From positions 44,163-108,162 of the forward strand of contig DASWIS010000020.1 in NCBI GenBank assembly GCA_036397555.1: 64,000 nt of DNA, given 5' to 3'. Every line of letters starts with the position of its first letter. Within the stretch, counting starts at the first letter, position 1. Below, piece by piece: positions 9,240-17,053 of this stretch. Made by a program: the position numbers and the translations under genes. The stretch comes from Candidatus Zixiibacteriota bacterium. GTDB lineage: Bacteria > Zixibacteria > MSB-5A5 > WJJR01. The notes beneath the pieces were generated by a model. The model ran no database searches and was not told the origin of the DNA. It was given only the letters and a program-made list of their open reading frames with translations.

Positions 9240-9698
9240 TCAGAACGCCTTGCGCAGAATCGCGATCTGACCGGCATGGTAGAGATTGTGCTGGATCGCC
9301 CCGTGCAATTGCACATAGATCGTCGACTTGCTGCCTGCGGGAATCTGGTCAAGCTGCATGTCAGTCATACTCATGACATGATCCAGCAGCGCGCGGTGCG
9401 CTATGCTCAGTTCCTCCTGTGCGCGTGTCCAGGACGAGGCGTTTACCGCCGACACCGCCGGCCAGTCTCGATCGTCGGGGACATCGACCGTGGCGCCGGC
9501 GATCCGCTCATGGACGACATCAATCCAGGTCCGCATGTGCAAGACAATCTCCCAGACAGAGTGTCCGTTCGTGATCGGCGCAGCCGCCGCTTGCTTGGGA
9601 GCGATCCCCTCCAGTACCTGTGTCACCGACGGCCCGTGCCAGGCACCGCCCTCGAATGCGCGTCTCATCTGATCGGCGATTCGTTCGATCTCAGTCAT
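9240..9698 (-). CDS. DinB-like (four-helix metal-binding) protein
   Basis: 152 residues from the ATG at 9698, chosen because GGAGGAGAG sits just upstream; the open frame runs 26 codons further but has no ribosome site. The sequence has the DinB/YfiT helical-bundle pattern with the spaced histidines typical of the divalent-metal site: an early helix containing NGHSVWEIVLHM and a C-terminal helix GAIQHNLYHAGQIAILRK. Members act as metal-dependent transferases (for example with bacillithiol or mycothiol) or are of unknown function; nothing here identifies the substrate. It stands alone between tRNA-Glu and the ABC exporter operon. Confidence 0.85.
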   Translation of the reverse strand: MTEIERIADQMRRAFEGGAWHGPSVTQVLEGIAPKQAAAAPITNGHSVWEIVLHMRTWIDVVHERIAGATVDVPDDRDWPAVSAVNASSWTRAQEELSIAHRALLDHVMSMTDMQLDQIPAGSKSTIYVQLHGAIQHNLYHAGQIAILRKAF

Positions 9699-9804
9699 GG
9701 CACTCTCCTCCGGGCATGCGCACGTCACTACGCCCACGGTCGGGACAGGGGACAGGACATTCGGTGCAGGCAGCACGACGTGCCCACCCGCGCGGCATGT
9801 TGGT

Positions 9805-10725
9805 TTAATGATCGGTTTTCATGTCCAATCCGCCACTGGAAATGGCCGCGTGTGTGCAGATGCGCAATGTTGCCCATGCCGCGGCCACGGCGCCGACCGT
9901 CCCATACACCAGCATGAGCATCACATCCGTATCCGACAGACCCTGCAGCGAGGCGATAAACGGCCGATCGACGATGATCCGGCGAATCCCTTCCAACCAA
10001 TAGGTCCAGGGCAGCACGCGGCTGATCGAGTTGACCCAGCCCGGCAGGATATCGAACGAGAACACCGCACCACTCACAAGAAACAGCACGCCGCCCACAC
10101 CGTCGGGAATGGAGAGACCATGAAACGCGGTCGTCAAGGTAATCGACGCCAACAGCACACCCAGCGCCAATGTCGCGATGCCGCCCAGAAACAAAAGCAG
10201 CAGCAGATGAGGTACTTCGGCGGGAGTGATCGACAAGGGCATGCCCATGATCAGAATGCCGAACGTGAGCGTTACGACGACCGCGGTCATTAATGCGATC
10301 ACCTGGGATAATCCACGCGCTGCCATGTACCAACCGAAACCGATCGGCGCCAGATAGACATAGCGTATCATTTGAAACCGTTCGCGGTCGAAGAACACGA
10401 TCGTGCCCGTATTCTCCAACGACAGCAGCACCATGAAGAAAAACGCCTGCCCGATGAACAGTTGCGCCATCGACGGGTCATTGGCGGGCTTTCCGGTGAC
10501 GACCGTGAACATCACGATCAATATCCCCGCGCCGAACAACGGGCGCACCACCTGATAGATCATGAAGACAAACGGGTCGGTCCAGTTTGCCTCAATGGCC
10601 CAGCCCAGTTTGACCGCCGCCCAGATCGCCGCCCGGCGCGCCCGCAGTCTGGTCATGCGCTCGGGCAGCGCGACAGCGGTCGTTTGGCTTGACGCGATCA
10701 TCTCGCTACGCTCCTTCCCTTCCAC
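9805..10725 (-). CDS. ABC-2 type exporter permease (second permease)
   Basis: 306 residues with about six hydrophobic segments arranged as in ABC-2 (DrrB/NodJ-like) permeases, a cytoplasmic N-terminal stretch of some 45 residues, and a conserved segment before the last helix (LPWTYWLEGIRRIIVDR) characteristic of the family. It is the last gene of a three-gene operon, 30 bp after the other permease, and would pair with it as a heterodimer driven by the ATPase. An internal ATG at codon 9 is an alternative start. The cargo (lipid, glycan, drug or peptide) cannot be inferred from the permease. Confidence 0.88.
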   Translation of the reverse strand: MEGKERSEMIASSQTTAVALPERMTRLRARRAAIWAAVKLGWAIEANWTDPFVFMIYQVVRPLFGAGILIVMFTVVTGKPANDPSMAQLFIGQAFFFMVLLSLENTGTIVFFDRERFQMIRYVYLAPIGFGWYMAARGLSQVIALMTAVVVTLTFGILIMGMPLSITPAEVPHLLLLLFLGGIATLALGVLLASITLTTAFHGLSIPDGVGGVLFLVSGAVFSFDILPGWVNSISRVLPWTYWLEGIRRIIVDRPFIASLQGLSDTDVMLMLVYGTVGAVAAAWATLRICTHAAISSGGLDMKTDH

Positions 10726-10755
10726 ACGCGACCAATCACATGAATCCCGATGTCG

Positions 10756-11574
10756 TTACTGCCCCTTCAACGTCAGCCGCCCGGTGCGCTTGCCCAACTC
10801 CTCCATGTATCGCAGACCCCTGAGCGCGGCCCAGTTCAGCGCAAACGCCAAGACCACCAACAGCGCCAGTTCCGCGTTTACTGAGAGCAGCGGATTGACC
10901 GGCGACCCCGAGAAGATCAACTGACGGATCGCGTCGAGACCCAGCGTCAATGGAATGACCGACGCCGCCGTTGCCACGGCGCCGCCCAGCGACCGCACCG
11001 GAAAGTAGAATCCGGTGACAAAGTAGATCGGCTCCTGAAACAGATTCACCGTGTGCCAGACTTGCCGTCCGAAGAGCATAAACAACGACGACGCCAGCAT
11101 TCCCAAACCGTAGACGGCCGCCATGGTGACCATGAATACGGCAATCAGGAGAAACCAATTGCTCACGGAAAACTGCACGCCAAACACCAGCGTTCCGATG
11201 GTCAGCACGGCAGCGGCGCGGGTAGCGGTCAACAGCAGCCCGCCGATGGCCATACCCAACAGGATGGACATGCGCGCCACCGGTGCGATCAGGTACAACT
11301 CGAGGTTGCCCATCTCCTTTTCCCAGTGAAACTGCGCCGCCATCGCCCACAAAATGTTCTGCCAGAAGGCCAGCATCGCACCGGAGACAACCACGAATCC
11401 GATGTAGGTTTCCGGTGCGCCCATTCCGCGATAGACCAGAGCAAAGCCGAACGCAGCCAACAGCGGAAACAGCACGTCGAATATCAGCCACGACGGTTCG
11501 CGGTTGGCGCCGACCACTCGCACGTAGGCGCGTCCCCAGATCGCGCGCAAATTGGTTTGAAGTCGTCCGCTCAT
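10756..11574 (-). CDS. ABC-2 type exporter permease (first permease)
   Basis: 272 residues from the ATG at 11574, which overlaps the ATPase stop codon as ATGA; the longer open frame upstream lies wholly inside the ATPase gene and is a shadow. Six membrane helices with the amphipathic N-terminal elbow (EPSWLIFDVLFPLL) and the YLIAPVARMS coupling-helix region are visible, and the final ectodomain segment VIPLTLGLDAIRQLIFSG matches the ABC-2 pattern. It is clearly diverged from the second permease, implying a heterodimeric transport channel. Translational coupling to the ATPase is likely. Confidence 0.88.
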   Translation of the reverse strand: MSGRLQTNLRAIWGRAYVRVVGANREPSWLIFDVLFPLLAAFGFALVYRGMGAPETYIGFVVVSGAMLAFWQNILWAMAAQFHWEKEMGNLELYLIAPVARMSILLGMAIGGLLLTATRAAAVLTIGTLVFGVQFSVSNWFLLIAVFMVTMAAVYGLGMLASSLFMLFGRQVWHTVNLFQEPIYFVTGFYFPVRSLGGAVATAASVIPLTLGLDAIRQLIFSGSPVNPLLSVNAELALLVVLAFALNWAALRGLRYMEELGKRTGRLTLKGQ

Positions 11575-12617
11575 GAGGGCAGACCCTCCGACTCCTCGCT
11601 GCCGTTGGACAGTCCATGTCCGACGAGATTCAGGAACGCGTCCTCCAGCGTCGGCTCCAGTCGTGACACCACCAGCGATTGCACGCCGCGTTCGCGCAGG
11701 CGGTCCGTGACCGTCGTGATGCCGTGCTCGTCCTGCAGAATCACACGGATATGGGTGCGCCCGCGGTCGCCCCGATGTTCCAGCGCCACCGATCTGATCA
11801 CCGGCAACCCGTCGAGCGGATTGTGGCCGTCGGAAAGCAGCGGTGTCTCGATGCGATACAGGCAATCGGGTGCGAAATCGCGCTTGAGATTGTCCGGTGT
11901 GTCGCAGGCCAGCACCCGGCCATGATCGATGATGGCGATACGGTCGCAGAGCGCATCGGCTTCCGCCATGTAGTGCGTCGTCAGGATGATCGTGCGTTCG
12001 GCGTGATCGGCCATCCAGCCCTTCACGAATGTGCGCACCTCGCGCGCCACGCCGACATCCAGCCCCAGCGTCGGTTCATCCAAAAACAGGATCTTGGGGT
12101 CGGTCACAAACCCCCGGATGATGTTCATCTTTTGGCGCATCCCGGTCGACAGTTTGGAGATCTTCGTGTTGGCGTCGTCGCGCAAACCCAATGTGTCCAT
12201 CATTCGGTCGGCGCGTTCGCGGACGACGCGTCCCGGGACACCGTAGAATTGCGCGAACATCCAGATTGTCTCGCGCACGGTGAGGATCCCGAATCCGGAA
12301 TGCTCGCCGCCGGAGACCATGTTAATCACGCGGCGCACCCGTTCCGGGTCCTGACCGACGTCGACGCCGTCGACACAGGCGCGCCCCGAACTCGGCAAAA
12401 GCAGCGTGGAGAGAATCTTCAACAGCGTCGTCTTCCCCGCGCCGTTGGGGCCCAGAAGGCCGAACAGCTCGCCCCGATTGACGGTCAGGCTGACCCCATC
12501 GAGCGCGACCTTGTCGGCGGCGCCATTGCGTTCCGTGTTGCGGCGACGCCACAGTCGCTTGACGCGCGACCCCTTGAAAACGCGCCGCAAGTCCTCAGTC
12601 TCGATGGCCCAGCTCAT
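11571..12617 (-). CDS. ABC exporter ATP-binding protein
   Basis: 348 residues. Walker A GPNGAGKT at about 56-63, the Q-loop region, signature LSTGMRQK, Walker B ILFLDEPTLGLD and a switch histidine in LTTHYMAEADAL place it in the ABC-2/DrrA-CcmA group. The N-terminus has a basic 20-residue insertion (KRLWRRRNTER) between strand 1 and the A-loop, and a C-terminal regulatory extension of about 100 residues follows the nucleotide-binding domain. Start ATG has GAGGAATCGAG in front. It heads the operon and is preceded by a leader with promoter, short ORF and terminator (12646-12888), which suggests attenuation control. Confidence 0.93.
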   Translation of the reverse strand: MSWAIETEDLRRVFKGSRVKRLWRRRNTERNGAADKVALDGVSLTVNRGELFGLLGPNGAGKTTLLKILSTLLLPSSGRACVDGVDVGQDPERVRRVINMVSGGEHSGFGILTVRETIWMFAQFYGVPGRVVRERADRMMDTLGLRDDANTKISKLSTGMRQKMNIIRGFVTDPKILFLDEPTLGLDVGVAREVRTFVKGWMADHAERTIILTTHYMAEADALCDRIAIIDHGRVLACDTPDNLKRDFAPDCLYRIETPLLSDGHNPLDGLPVIRSVALEHRGDRGRTHIRVILQDEHGITTVTDRLRERGVQSLVVSRLEPTLEDAFLNLVGHGLSNGSEESEGLPS

Positions 12618-12645
12618 CTCGATTCCTCAATTCGGATAGAAGTCC

Positions 12646-12683
12646 AAAAGAAAACCGCCGCCCGTCTGTTGATGGGCGGCGGT
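12646..12683 (-). terminator. Intrinsic terminator or attenuator ahead of the ABC exporter operon
   Basis: On the minus strand a perfect 10-bp GC stem (ACCGCCGCCC at 12654-12663 with GGGCGGCGGT at 12674-12683, 10-nt loop) is followed directly by TTTTCTTTT. It lies 29 nt upstream of the ATPase start codon and downstream of a short ORF, so transcription into the exporter must read through or avoid it. A second small inverted repeat, TTTCCA/TGGAAA, lies just upstream near 12689-12706 and could compete. Confidence 0.75.
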
Positions 12684-12714
12684 GGAAGTTTCCACGAATA
12701 TGGAAATACCTACA

Positions 12715-12816
12715 CTACGGCCCAACCTTCCCGACAGCGCCCGCGCCGGCGGTCGCTTGTCCGCCCGCATTCAAGGACGCGAGCGTCGGGAGCATGTTTT
12801 CGCGGTTATTGATCAT
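12715..12816 (-). CDS. Short leader ORF (33 residues) upstream of the ABC exporter
   Basis: ATG at 12816 preceded by GGGAGG with a 12-nt spacer, stop TAG at 12715. The product begins MINNRENMLPTLASLN and ends in an Ala/Gly-rich stretch (GGQATAGAGAVGKVGP). It lies between a near-perfect promoter and an intrinsic terminator. It could be a regulatory leader peptide, a very small independent protein, or a precursor peptide exported by the downstream ABC system; the Gly-Gly at residues 18-19 resembles a leader cleavage site only loosely. Too short for coding statistics to help. Confidence 0.45.
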   Translation of the reverse strand: MINNRENMLPTLASLNAGGQATAGAGAVGKVGP

Positions 12817-12859
12817 TCGACTGTTGGGCCTCCCATCGGACTCATGGGACGATTGGCCA

Positions 12860-12888
12860 TGTATAAATCGTGGCGCCCGCGCTGTCAA
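12860..12888 (-). promoter_or_regulatory. Sigma70-type promoter for the leader ORF and ABC exporter operon
   Basis: Minus strand TTGACA (12883-12888), 17-nt spacer, TATACA (12860-12865): a perfect -35 and a five-of-six -10 at ideal spacing, rare by chance in DNA this GC-rich. The predicted start near 12853 gives a leader of about 235 nt before the ATPase start codon. Confidence 0.75.
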
Positions 12889-13126
12889 GCCGGAAAATCG
12901 CCCCGGACGGGACGATCCGGCAACAGCCCCATCGCGGCGAAACCCGGACCGAAGCGGTCGCTGTGCAATCCCTTGCAGTCTCAGAATTGAACATCTGGCG
13001 GCAATCGTCCGCAACCCGCTAAAGCCGTTTGCTCACCCGGACGATAAACCTGGTGGGCGCAGGCCCGCAACGTCACTTCACCGACGACGTTTCGATCGCT
13101 CTCGGCGATGAGAACACTCCGGCACT

Positions 13127-13792
13127 ATGCACATTCGCCGCATTCAGTACGCTCGCGTGCCCAAGATACGCATGCTCAACCACAACTTCCGCGACGACCG
13201 CAATCATCTGGTCGTGACGATGGACGTGGAGGGGTACGATCCGCCGCAGACCAACGGCTTTCTCACGATCTATCGGGCGCTGGCGCGCCTGTTTCCGACG
13301 CTGTCGGATCACTCCTGTTGCGAAGAATGGGAGAACACGCCGTTGTATCTGCAGGAAACCCAGGGCGTCTCGATGAAATGGGTCGGCGAAGTGGCCGATG
13401 TCGCCCATCTGGTGGAGCATGTGATCGTCGATCTGCAGTGCGCGGTCACGTCGATGTCGCGCTGCTCGGGCGTCACCTGCGGACACCGCGATCCCGAGAA
13501 TCGCTTCGACCTGTTCGTCGAGTGCGACGACCCGTACGTGGGAGCGTTTTCAGCGCACTTCGCGACGTTTCTGGTCGCGTCGATGTTCGCCAAGCCGCGC
13601 CTGTCGCCGCATTACCGCGACATCGTGCAGGCGGCGCACTGGGCGCACACGCAGCCCGGCCGGATCGACCGCGCGGAGTTGGCCGCGGCGCTCGCGATGT
13701 GTCCGATCCGCGCGCAGTGGGCGATCAGTGCGCTGGAACGGTTCGAATTCTTCAACGGCAACAGCAGAGGTCACGATGAACTCCGTCGCTAA
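13127..13792 (+). CDS. Stand-alone protein resembling the N-terminal domain of cyanophycin synthetase
   Basis: 221 residues. The pattern matches, as I recall it, the N-terminal domain of CphA-type ligases: an initial RRIQYARVPKIRML strand, a cysteine-bearing turn LSDHSCCEEW, the helix VADVAHLVEHVIVDLQC, and a strand pair RFDLFVECDDPYVGAF followed by a long amphipathic helix. The ATP-grasp and Mur-ligase domains that follow in real CphA are absent, so this is not a synthetase by itself. The last 60 residues look like a small helical add-on (RIDRAELAAALAMCPIRAQW). It overlaps the next small ORF and heads a series of small genes, suggesting a specialised role with them. The start lacks a clear Shine-Dalgarno. 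Confidence 0.6.
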   Translation: MHIRRIQYARVPKIRMLNHNFRDDRNHLVVTMDVEGYDPPQTNGFLTIYRALARLFPTLSDHSCCEEWENTPLYLQETQGVSMKWVGEVADVAHLVEHVIVDLQCAVTSMSRCSGVTCGHRDPENRFDLFVECDDPYVGAFSAHFATFLVASMFAKPRLSPHYRDIVQAAHWAHTQPGRIDRAELAAALAMCPIRAQWAISALERFEFFNGNSRGHDELRR

Positions 13793-13967
13793 GAACACCG
13801 AGACATCACAGACGGTCGCCGAGCGGAAAGACCGTCACGTCGTCGCGCGCATTCCGGCGGCCGACACGATGCCCGTGCCGATCATCCTCGGCGAACCGGA
13901 CTACCGGCTCTTCCTGTGCTGCCGGGGACCGGAGACCGGCAAGAATGAGCAGAACGAGCAAAACTGA
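13776..13967 (+). CDS. Small hypothetical protein (63 residues)
   Basis: ATG at 13776 with AGAGG five bases upstream, overlapping the end of the CphA-N-like gene by 17 bp, which implies translational coupling. The product is hydrophilic at both ends, with a central segment PVPIILGEPDYRLFLCC carrying a vicinal Cys pair and a Gln/Asn-rich tail (KNEQNEQN). I recognise no family. The strong ribosome site and overlap favour a real gene. Confidence 0.55.
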   Translation: MNSVAKNTETSQTVAERKDRHVVARIPAADTMPVPIILGEPDYRLFLCCRGPETGKNEQNEQN

Positions 13968-14040
13968 AAACCAGGCAGTCAGGTCATAACGGCTGTACCG
14001 TCGTACAAACACACAATCACCCAGAGGAGGAGGTGACAAC

Positions 14041-14271
14041 ATGGGCAAATTCACGTACAACGATTTCCGTTGGCTCGAGAAGACGCCGACCTCGCCGAAG
14101 CAGTTGCACGAGGGCGTCTGCAACCTGGTGTTCTCATCGGTGAACACGAAGTGCAAGGTCGAGGGCTGTAACGTGGAGACGGGCGAGTATCGCATCGTGC
14201 TGCAAGGCACGCTGGATATGGACAATAACCAGGCCATCTCGTTTGGTCACGGTTTCGGTCCCGGCTTCTAA
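14041..14271 (+). CDS. Small protein, paralogue 1 of a tandem pair (76 residues)
   Basis: Preceded by an unusually strong ribosome site (AGAGGAGGAGGTG, ATG after a short spacer), suggesting high expression. Shares with the next gene the core EK.PTSP..L, CKVE, N..TGEYRIVLQGTLD over about 56 residues, then diverges into a Gly/Phe-rich tail ending GHGFGPGF. Three cysteines are present. It has no signal peptide and no membrane segment. I know no family for it; the duplicated core with variable tail is compatible with a structural subunit or a precursor peptide. Confidence 0.7.
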   Translation: MGKFTYNDFRWLEKTPTSPKQLHEGVCNLVFSSVNTKCKVEGCNVETGEYRIVLQGTLDMDNNQAISFGHGFGPGF

Positions 14272-14354
14272 GAGTATCAGCACCGTCAGTGTCAACCAAC
14301 ACCACCACCGGTCTGTCGCGGTGACGGAGCAGGCCGGTCAAGGGAGGATTCACA

Positions 14355-14570
14355 ATGCCGTACAACTGGACAATCAAGGACGTCTACACGGTCGAGAAGA
14401 GCCCGACGTCCCCTTCGCGTCTGCAGTGGAAGATTTCCGAGATCATGTTCAACTCTTCGGCCTGCCGTTGCAAGGTCGAGTCGGTCAACCCGACGACGGG
14501 TGAGTATCGCATCGTGCTGCAGGGCACCCTGGACACCGTTGAAGGCAACATTCCCAATTTCAACGGCTAA
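14355..14570 (+). CDS. Small protein, paralogue 2 of a tandem pair (71 residues)
   Basis: ATG preceded by AAGGGAGGATTCACA, again a strong ribosome site. Aligns with the upstream paralogue without gaps through the core (EKSPTSP, CRCKVES, TTGEYRIVLQGTLD) and differs in the tail, which ends IPNFNG. DNA of the two cores is similar but with many synonymous changes, so the duplication is old and protein sequence is under selection. The two genes are 83 bp apart with no terminator between them. Confidence 0.7.
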   Translation: MPYNWTIKDVYTVEKSPTSPSRLQWKISEIMFNSSACRCKVESVNPTTGEYRIVLQGTLDTVEGNIPNFNG

Positions 14571-14596
14571 ACAAGCTCTGGATTTCCGATGTCAAC

Positions 14597-14626
14597 GGGG
14601 AGACGTCACGCAGGTGGGGTCTCCCC
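14597..14626. other. Hairpin between small genes
   Basis: GGGGAGAC (14597-14604) pairs perfectly with GTCTCCCC (14619-14626) across a 14-nt loop, 27 bp after the stop of the second paralogue and ahead of the basic protein gene. It has no T tract, so an mRNA-processing or stabilising element is more likely than a terminator. Confidence 0.4.
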
Positions 14627-14666
14627 GAATTTCACAACAGCGAACGCCATGGACAGTGAGGATGTA

Positions 14667-14912
14667 ATGGCCACCAGACGCAAGAGTTCACGTACCGCCA
14701 AGTCCCGGACTCGTCGGACCGGACACAGTGCCGATTCGGCCAGTCACGCCTTTGGCGGCAACGGCACGACGCGCCGCGCGGTCCGTCGCGGCAGCAAGGG
14801 CAAGACGGCCCGTCGCCGCACACGCACCGTCGTGCGGCAAAACAAGCCGTTTGCCGTGAAGGTCAACGGCAAGAAGACGGCGGTCGCTTCGGCTTGGTTT
14901 TTCGGCGGCTGA
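14667..14912 (+). CDS. Small, very basic protein (81 residues)
   Basis: ATG at 14667 with GTGAGGATGTA in front; an in-frame ATG at 14649 lacks a ribosome site. The chain is dominated by Arg, Lys, Ser and Thr in the first 60 residues (TARRRTRTVVRQ and similar), then ends KPFAVKVNGKKTAVASAWFFGG-like, an aromatic-glycine tail similar in flavour to the ends of the two paralogues upstream. It could bind nucleic acid or a polyanion, or be a histone/protamine-like protein. No family recognised. Last gene of the small-protein series. Confidence 0.6.
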   Translation: MATRRKSSRTAKSRTRRTGHSADSASHAFGGNGTTRRAVRRGSKGKTARRRTRTVVRQNKPFAVKVNGKKTAVASAWFFGG

Positions 14913-15116
14913 ACAAACCCCGTCTCGTCGATTGCACGTCTTTCGCCACCCACAGGACGTGGGCGGTTTTAACGTCCGAATGCCGATTCGGTCGTGTCGT
15001 GTCAGGTCTGCCCGCTCTCCGTATCGATTGCCTCTCTGCTCGCGGTTGTCACATACTGTTCTTTGCCGAGCATGTCGGGTTGCCGTACCGGCCCGGCCGG
15101 CATGGTGTGCTGAGTG

Positions 15117-16238
15117 ATGACAGTCGACCATCCGACACAACACTGGCTGCCGCGCGCGTTGGCATCATTGCGTCGGGATGAGACGCTGCTGACGGCGCTC
15201 GTCATCGGCCCCGACGAACATCCGCGCCTGGGTGAACGGCTGATTGTCGAGGTTTGTCCGTCGCGCATCCCATACGGGCCGCTGTCTGATGCCGCCGCGG
15301 CGCTCGATGATTCGTTCGACAGGGTTATCGGCGAGGTCTCCGCGATGATTGTTGAAGCCCGATTGCCGGGTGATCACGCGCATGCGGCGCGTCTGCTGGT
15401 CAGCCGCATCGGGCCACACGACACCGCATGGATTTTCGGCGCCGGGCACATCGCGCAGGCATTGGCGCCGCTCCTGACGGGGCTGGGATTTCGCATCCAT
15501 GTCTGCGACGATCGTGCCGAATTCGCGACCGCCGAGCGCTTTCCCGACGCGTCGCAACGGTTGGTCGATTCATTTCCCCGGATGGCTCGCGCCTGTGCGT
15601 CATCGCAGCGACCGTGGGTCGTTTTGGTCACGCGCGGGCATTTGCACGACGAGCAAATCTTGCGCGCACTGCGACACTCCGATTGCGCCTACCTGGGCAT
15701 GATCGGCTCGAAACGGCGTGTGCGTTCGGTCATGGACCGCTTGAAGGGTGAAGGCGCGGCCGCGGAGTTCATGAATCGTATTCATGCTCCCATCGGTGTG
15801 CCGATCGGCGCCGATTCGCCGCAGGAAATCGCGGTCTCCATCGCCGCCGAGATGATCGCAGTCCGGCGCGGCGTTGACGCGGGGCAGCGGCTGTCTCCCG
15901 GCGCGACCGCCGACACCTCGGGAATCTCAGAGTTGTGGTCCCGTGTCGCCGAAGTGATCACAACGGGTCGGCCCGCCGTGTTGGCGACGATCGTCGAGCG
16001 CAAGGGCTCGACCCCACGCGGGCTGGGCGCGCAGATGGCGGTATTCGCGGACGGCGCCATCGCCGGCACGATCGGCGGCGGTTGCGGAGAGGAAGAGGTG
16101 CGGACAGCCGCCCGTCGGTTGCTCGTTGCCGATCAACCTGCGTCACTCCTGACCATCGATTTGACCGGCGATCCCCGTGCCGAAAGCGCCGACATCTGCG
16201 GCGGACGCTACGCGGTGGTGCTGGAACGACTTCCATAG
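15117..16238 (+). CDS. XdhC/CoxI-family molybdenum hydroxylase maturation factor, domains in reversed order
   Basis: 373 residues from the ATG at 15117 (GTG one codon earlier is possible). XdhC proteins bind molybdenum cofactor, promote its sulfuration and hand it to xanthine dehydrogenase-type enzymes. The Rossmann part (WIFGAGHIAQALAPLL, about residues 100-125, and GMIGSKRRVRSV) comes first, and the XdhC_CoxI part (KGSTPRGLGAQM, GTIGGGCGEEEV, ICGGRYAVVLE at the C-terminus) second, the reverse of the usual order. About 95 N-terminal residues are not recognisable and may be a worn-down CoxI domain. The next two genes, also hydroxylase accessory genes, support the assignment. Confidence 0.85.
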   Translation: MTVDHPTQHWLPRALASLRRDETLLTALVIGPDEHPRLGERLIVEVCPSRIPYGPLSDAAAALDDSFDRVIGEVSAMIVEARLPGDHAHAARLLVSRIGPHDTAWIFGAGHIAQALAPLLTGLGFRIHVCDDRAEFATAERFPDASQRLVDSFPRMARACASSQRPWVVLVTRGHLHDEQILRALRHSDCAYLGMIGSKRRVRSVMDRLKGEGAAAEFMNRIHAPIGVPIGADSPQEIAVSIAAEMIAVRRGVDAGQRLSPGATADTSGISELWSRVAEVITTGRPAVLATIVERKGSTPRGLGAQMAVFADGAIAGTIGGGCGEEEVRTAARRLLVADQPASLLTIDLTGDPRAESADICGGRYAVVLERLP

Positions 16239-16372
16239 AAACTTCGTTGATTTATTGTCATCTCCCACAGGGCGGGCCTGCCGTTTTCGATTGCGTCCGC
16301 CGCGCCCAGCGGACACATTCCAGCTAACAGAAGGCTTTGTCCCTTGGTCCTCACCACCGGGGGAGAGGGTTG

Positions 16373-17002
16373 ATGATTTCCGGTCTGATTTGCGCGGCCG
16401 GGCTCGGCAAACGGCTCGGCGCACCCAAACCATTACTGCCGCACGAACACGCGACGATGCTCCAGATCGTCTTGGATCGCTATCGTCCAGCCGATCTGAA
16501 GGAGATTATCGTTGTGTTGGGTCATGATGCACGCCGTATCGTCGGTGAAATTCGCCTCGATGGGCTGAAAGTGGTTATTAACAGCCGTCCGAGCCAGGGA
16601 TTGTCCAGTTCGATTCAGCGGGGACTCGCCTATCTCTCGCCGGGCGTTCGCGGCGTGATGATCGGAATGGGCGATATGCCGCTGGTGGCGACCGCGACCA
16701 TCAATACGCTGATCGACGAGTTTCGAACGGCGCAAAAGGGAATCGTCGCGCCGAAGTACAAGAAACAACGCGGTCACCCGGTGATCATCGATTTGAAGTA
16801 TCTGGATGAACTGTTGGCGCTGCGCGGCGATGTCGGCGCCAAATCGATCCTGGCGGCGCACGACGATGATGTGCATGATGTCCCCATCGACTCCGATGAA
16901 GTCGTCACCGACGTCGATACATCAGAGCAATGGGAGCACGTGCGCATCCGTCTGCCGCTGCCGCCCCCGGTCGAAGCCGACGAGATCTCATCGGATGAGT
17001 AG
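16373..17002 (+). CDS. MobA/MocA-like molybdenum cofactor cytidylyltransferase
   Basis: 209 residues from the ATG at 16373, which follows GGGGGAGAGGG; the longer frame has no ribosome site. The glycosyltransferase-A-like fold of MobA/MocA shows as LICAAGLGKRLGAPKPLLP (nucleotide-binding loop), GLSSSIQRGL and GMGDMPLV, with Asp of the metal site in the last motif, and RGHPVIID near the C-terminus. It should transfer CMP (or GMP) to molybdopterin for a hydroxylase-type molybdoenzyme. Its position between XdhC-like and YqeB-like genes favours the cytidylyl form used by xanthine dehydrogenase-like enzymes. An acidic tail (EADEISSDE) is unusual. Confidence 0.88.
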   Translation: MISGLICAAGLGKRLGAPKPLLPHEHATMLQIVLDRYRPADLKEIIVVLGHDARRIVGEIRLDGLKVVINSRPSQGLSSSIQRGLAYLSPGVRGVMIGMGDMPLVATATINTLIDEFRTAQKGIVAPKYKKQRGHPVIIDLKYLDELLALRGDVGAKSILAAHDDDVHDVPIDSDEVVTDVDTSEQWEHVRIRLPLPPPVEADEISSDE

Positions 17003-17053
17003 AGGCCGATCGAACGACGCCCCCTCGACACACTCCATCCCCCGTTCCGAATT

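Noticed and set aside
13108..13779. 223-codon alternative frame overlapping the CphA-N-like gene
   Set aside because: Arg-rich out-of-frame shadow; the other frame has the domain pattern and leads into an overlapping gene.
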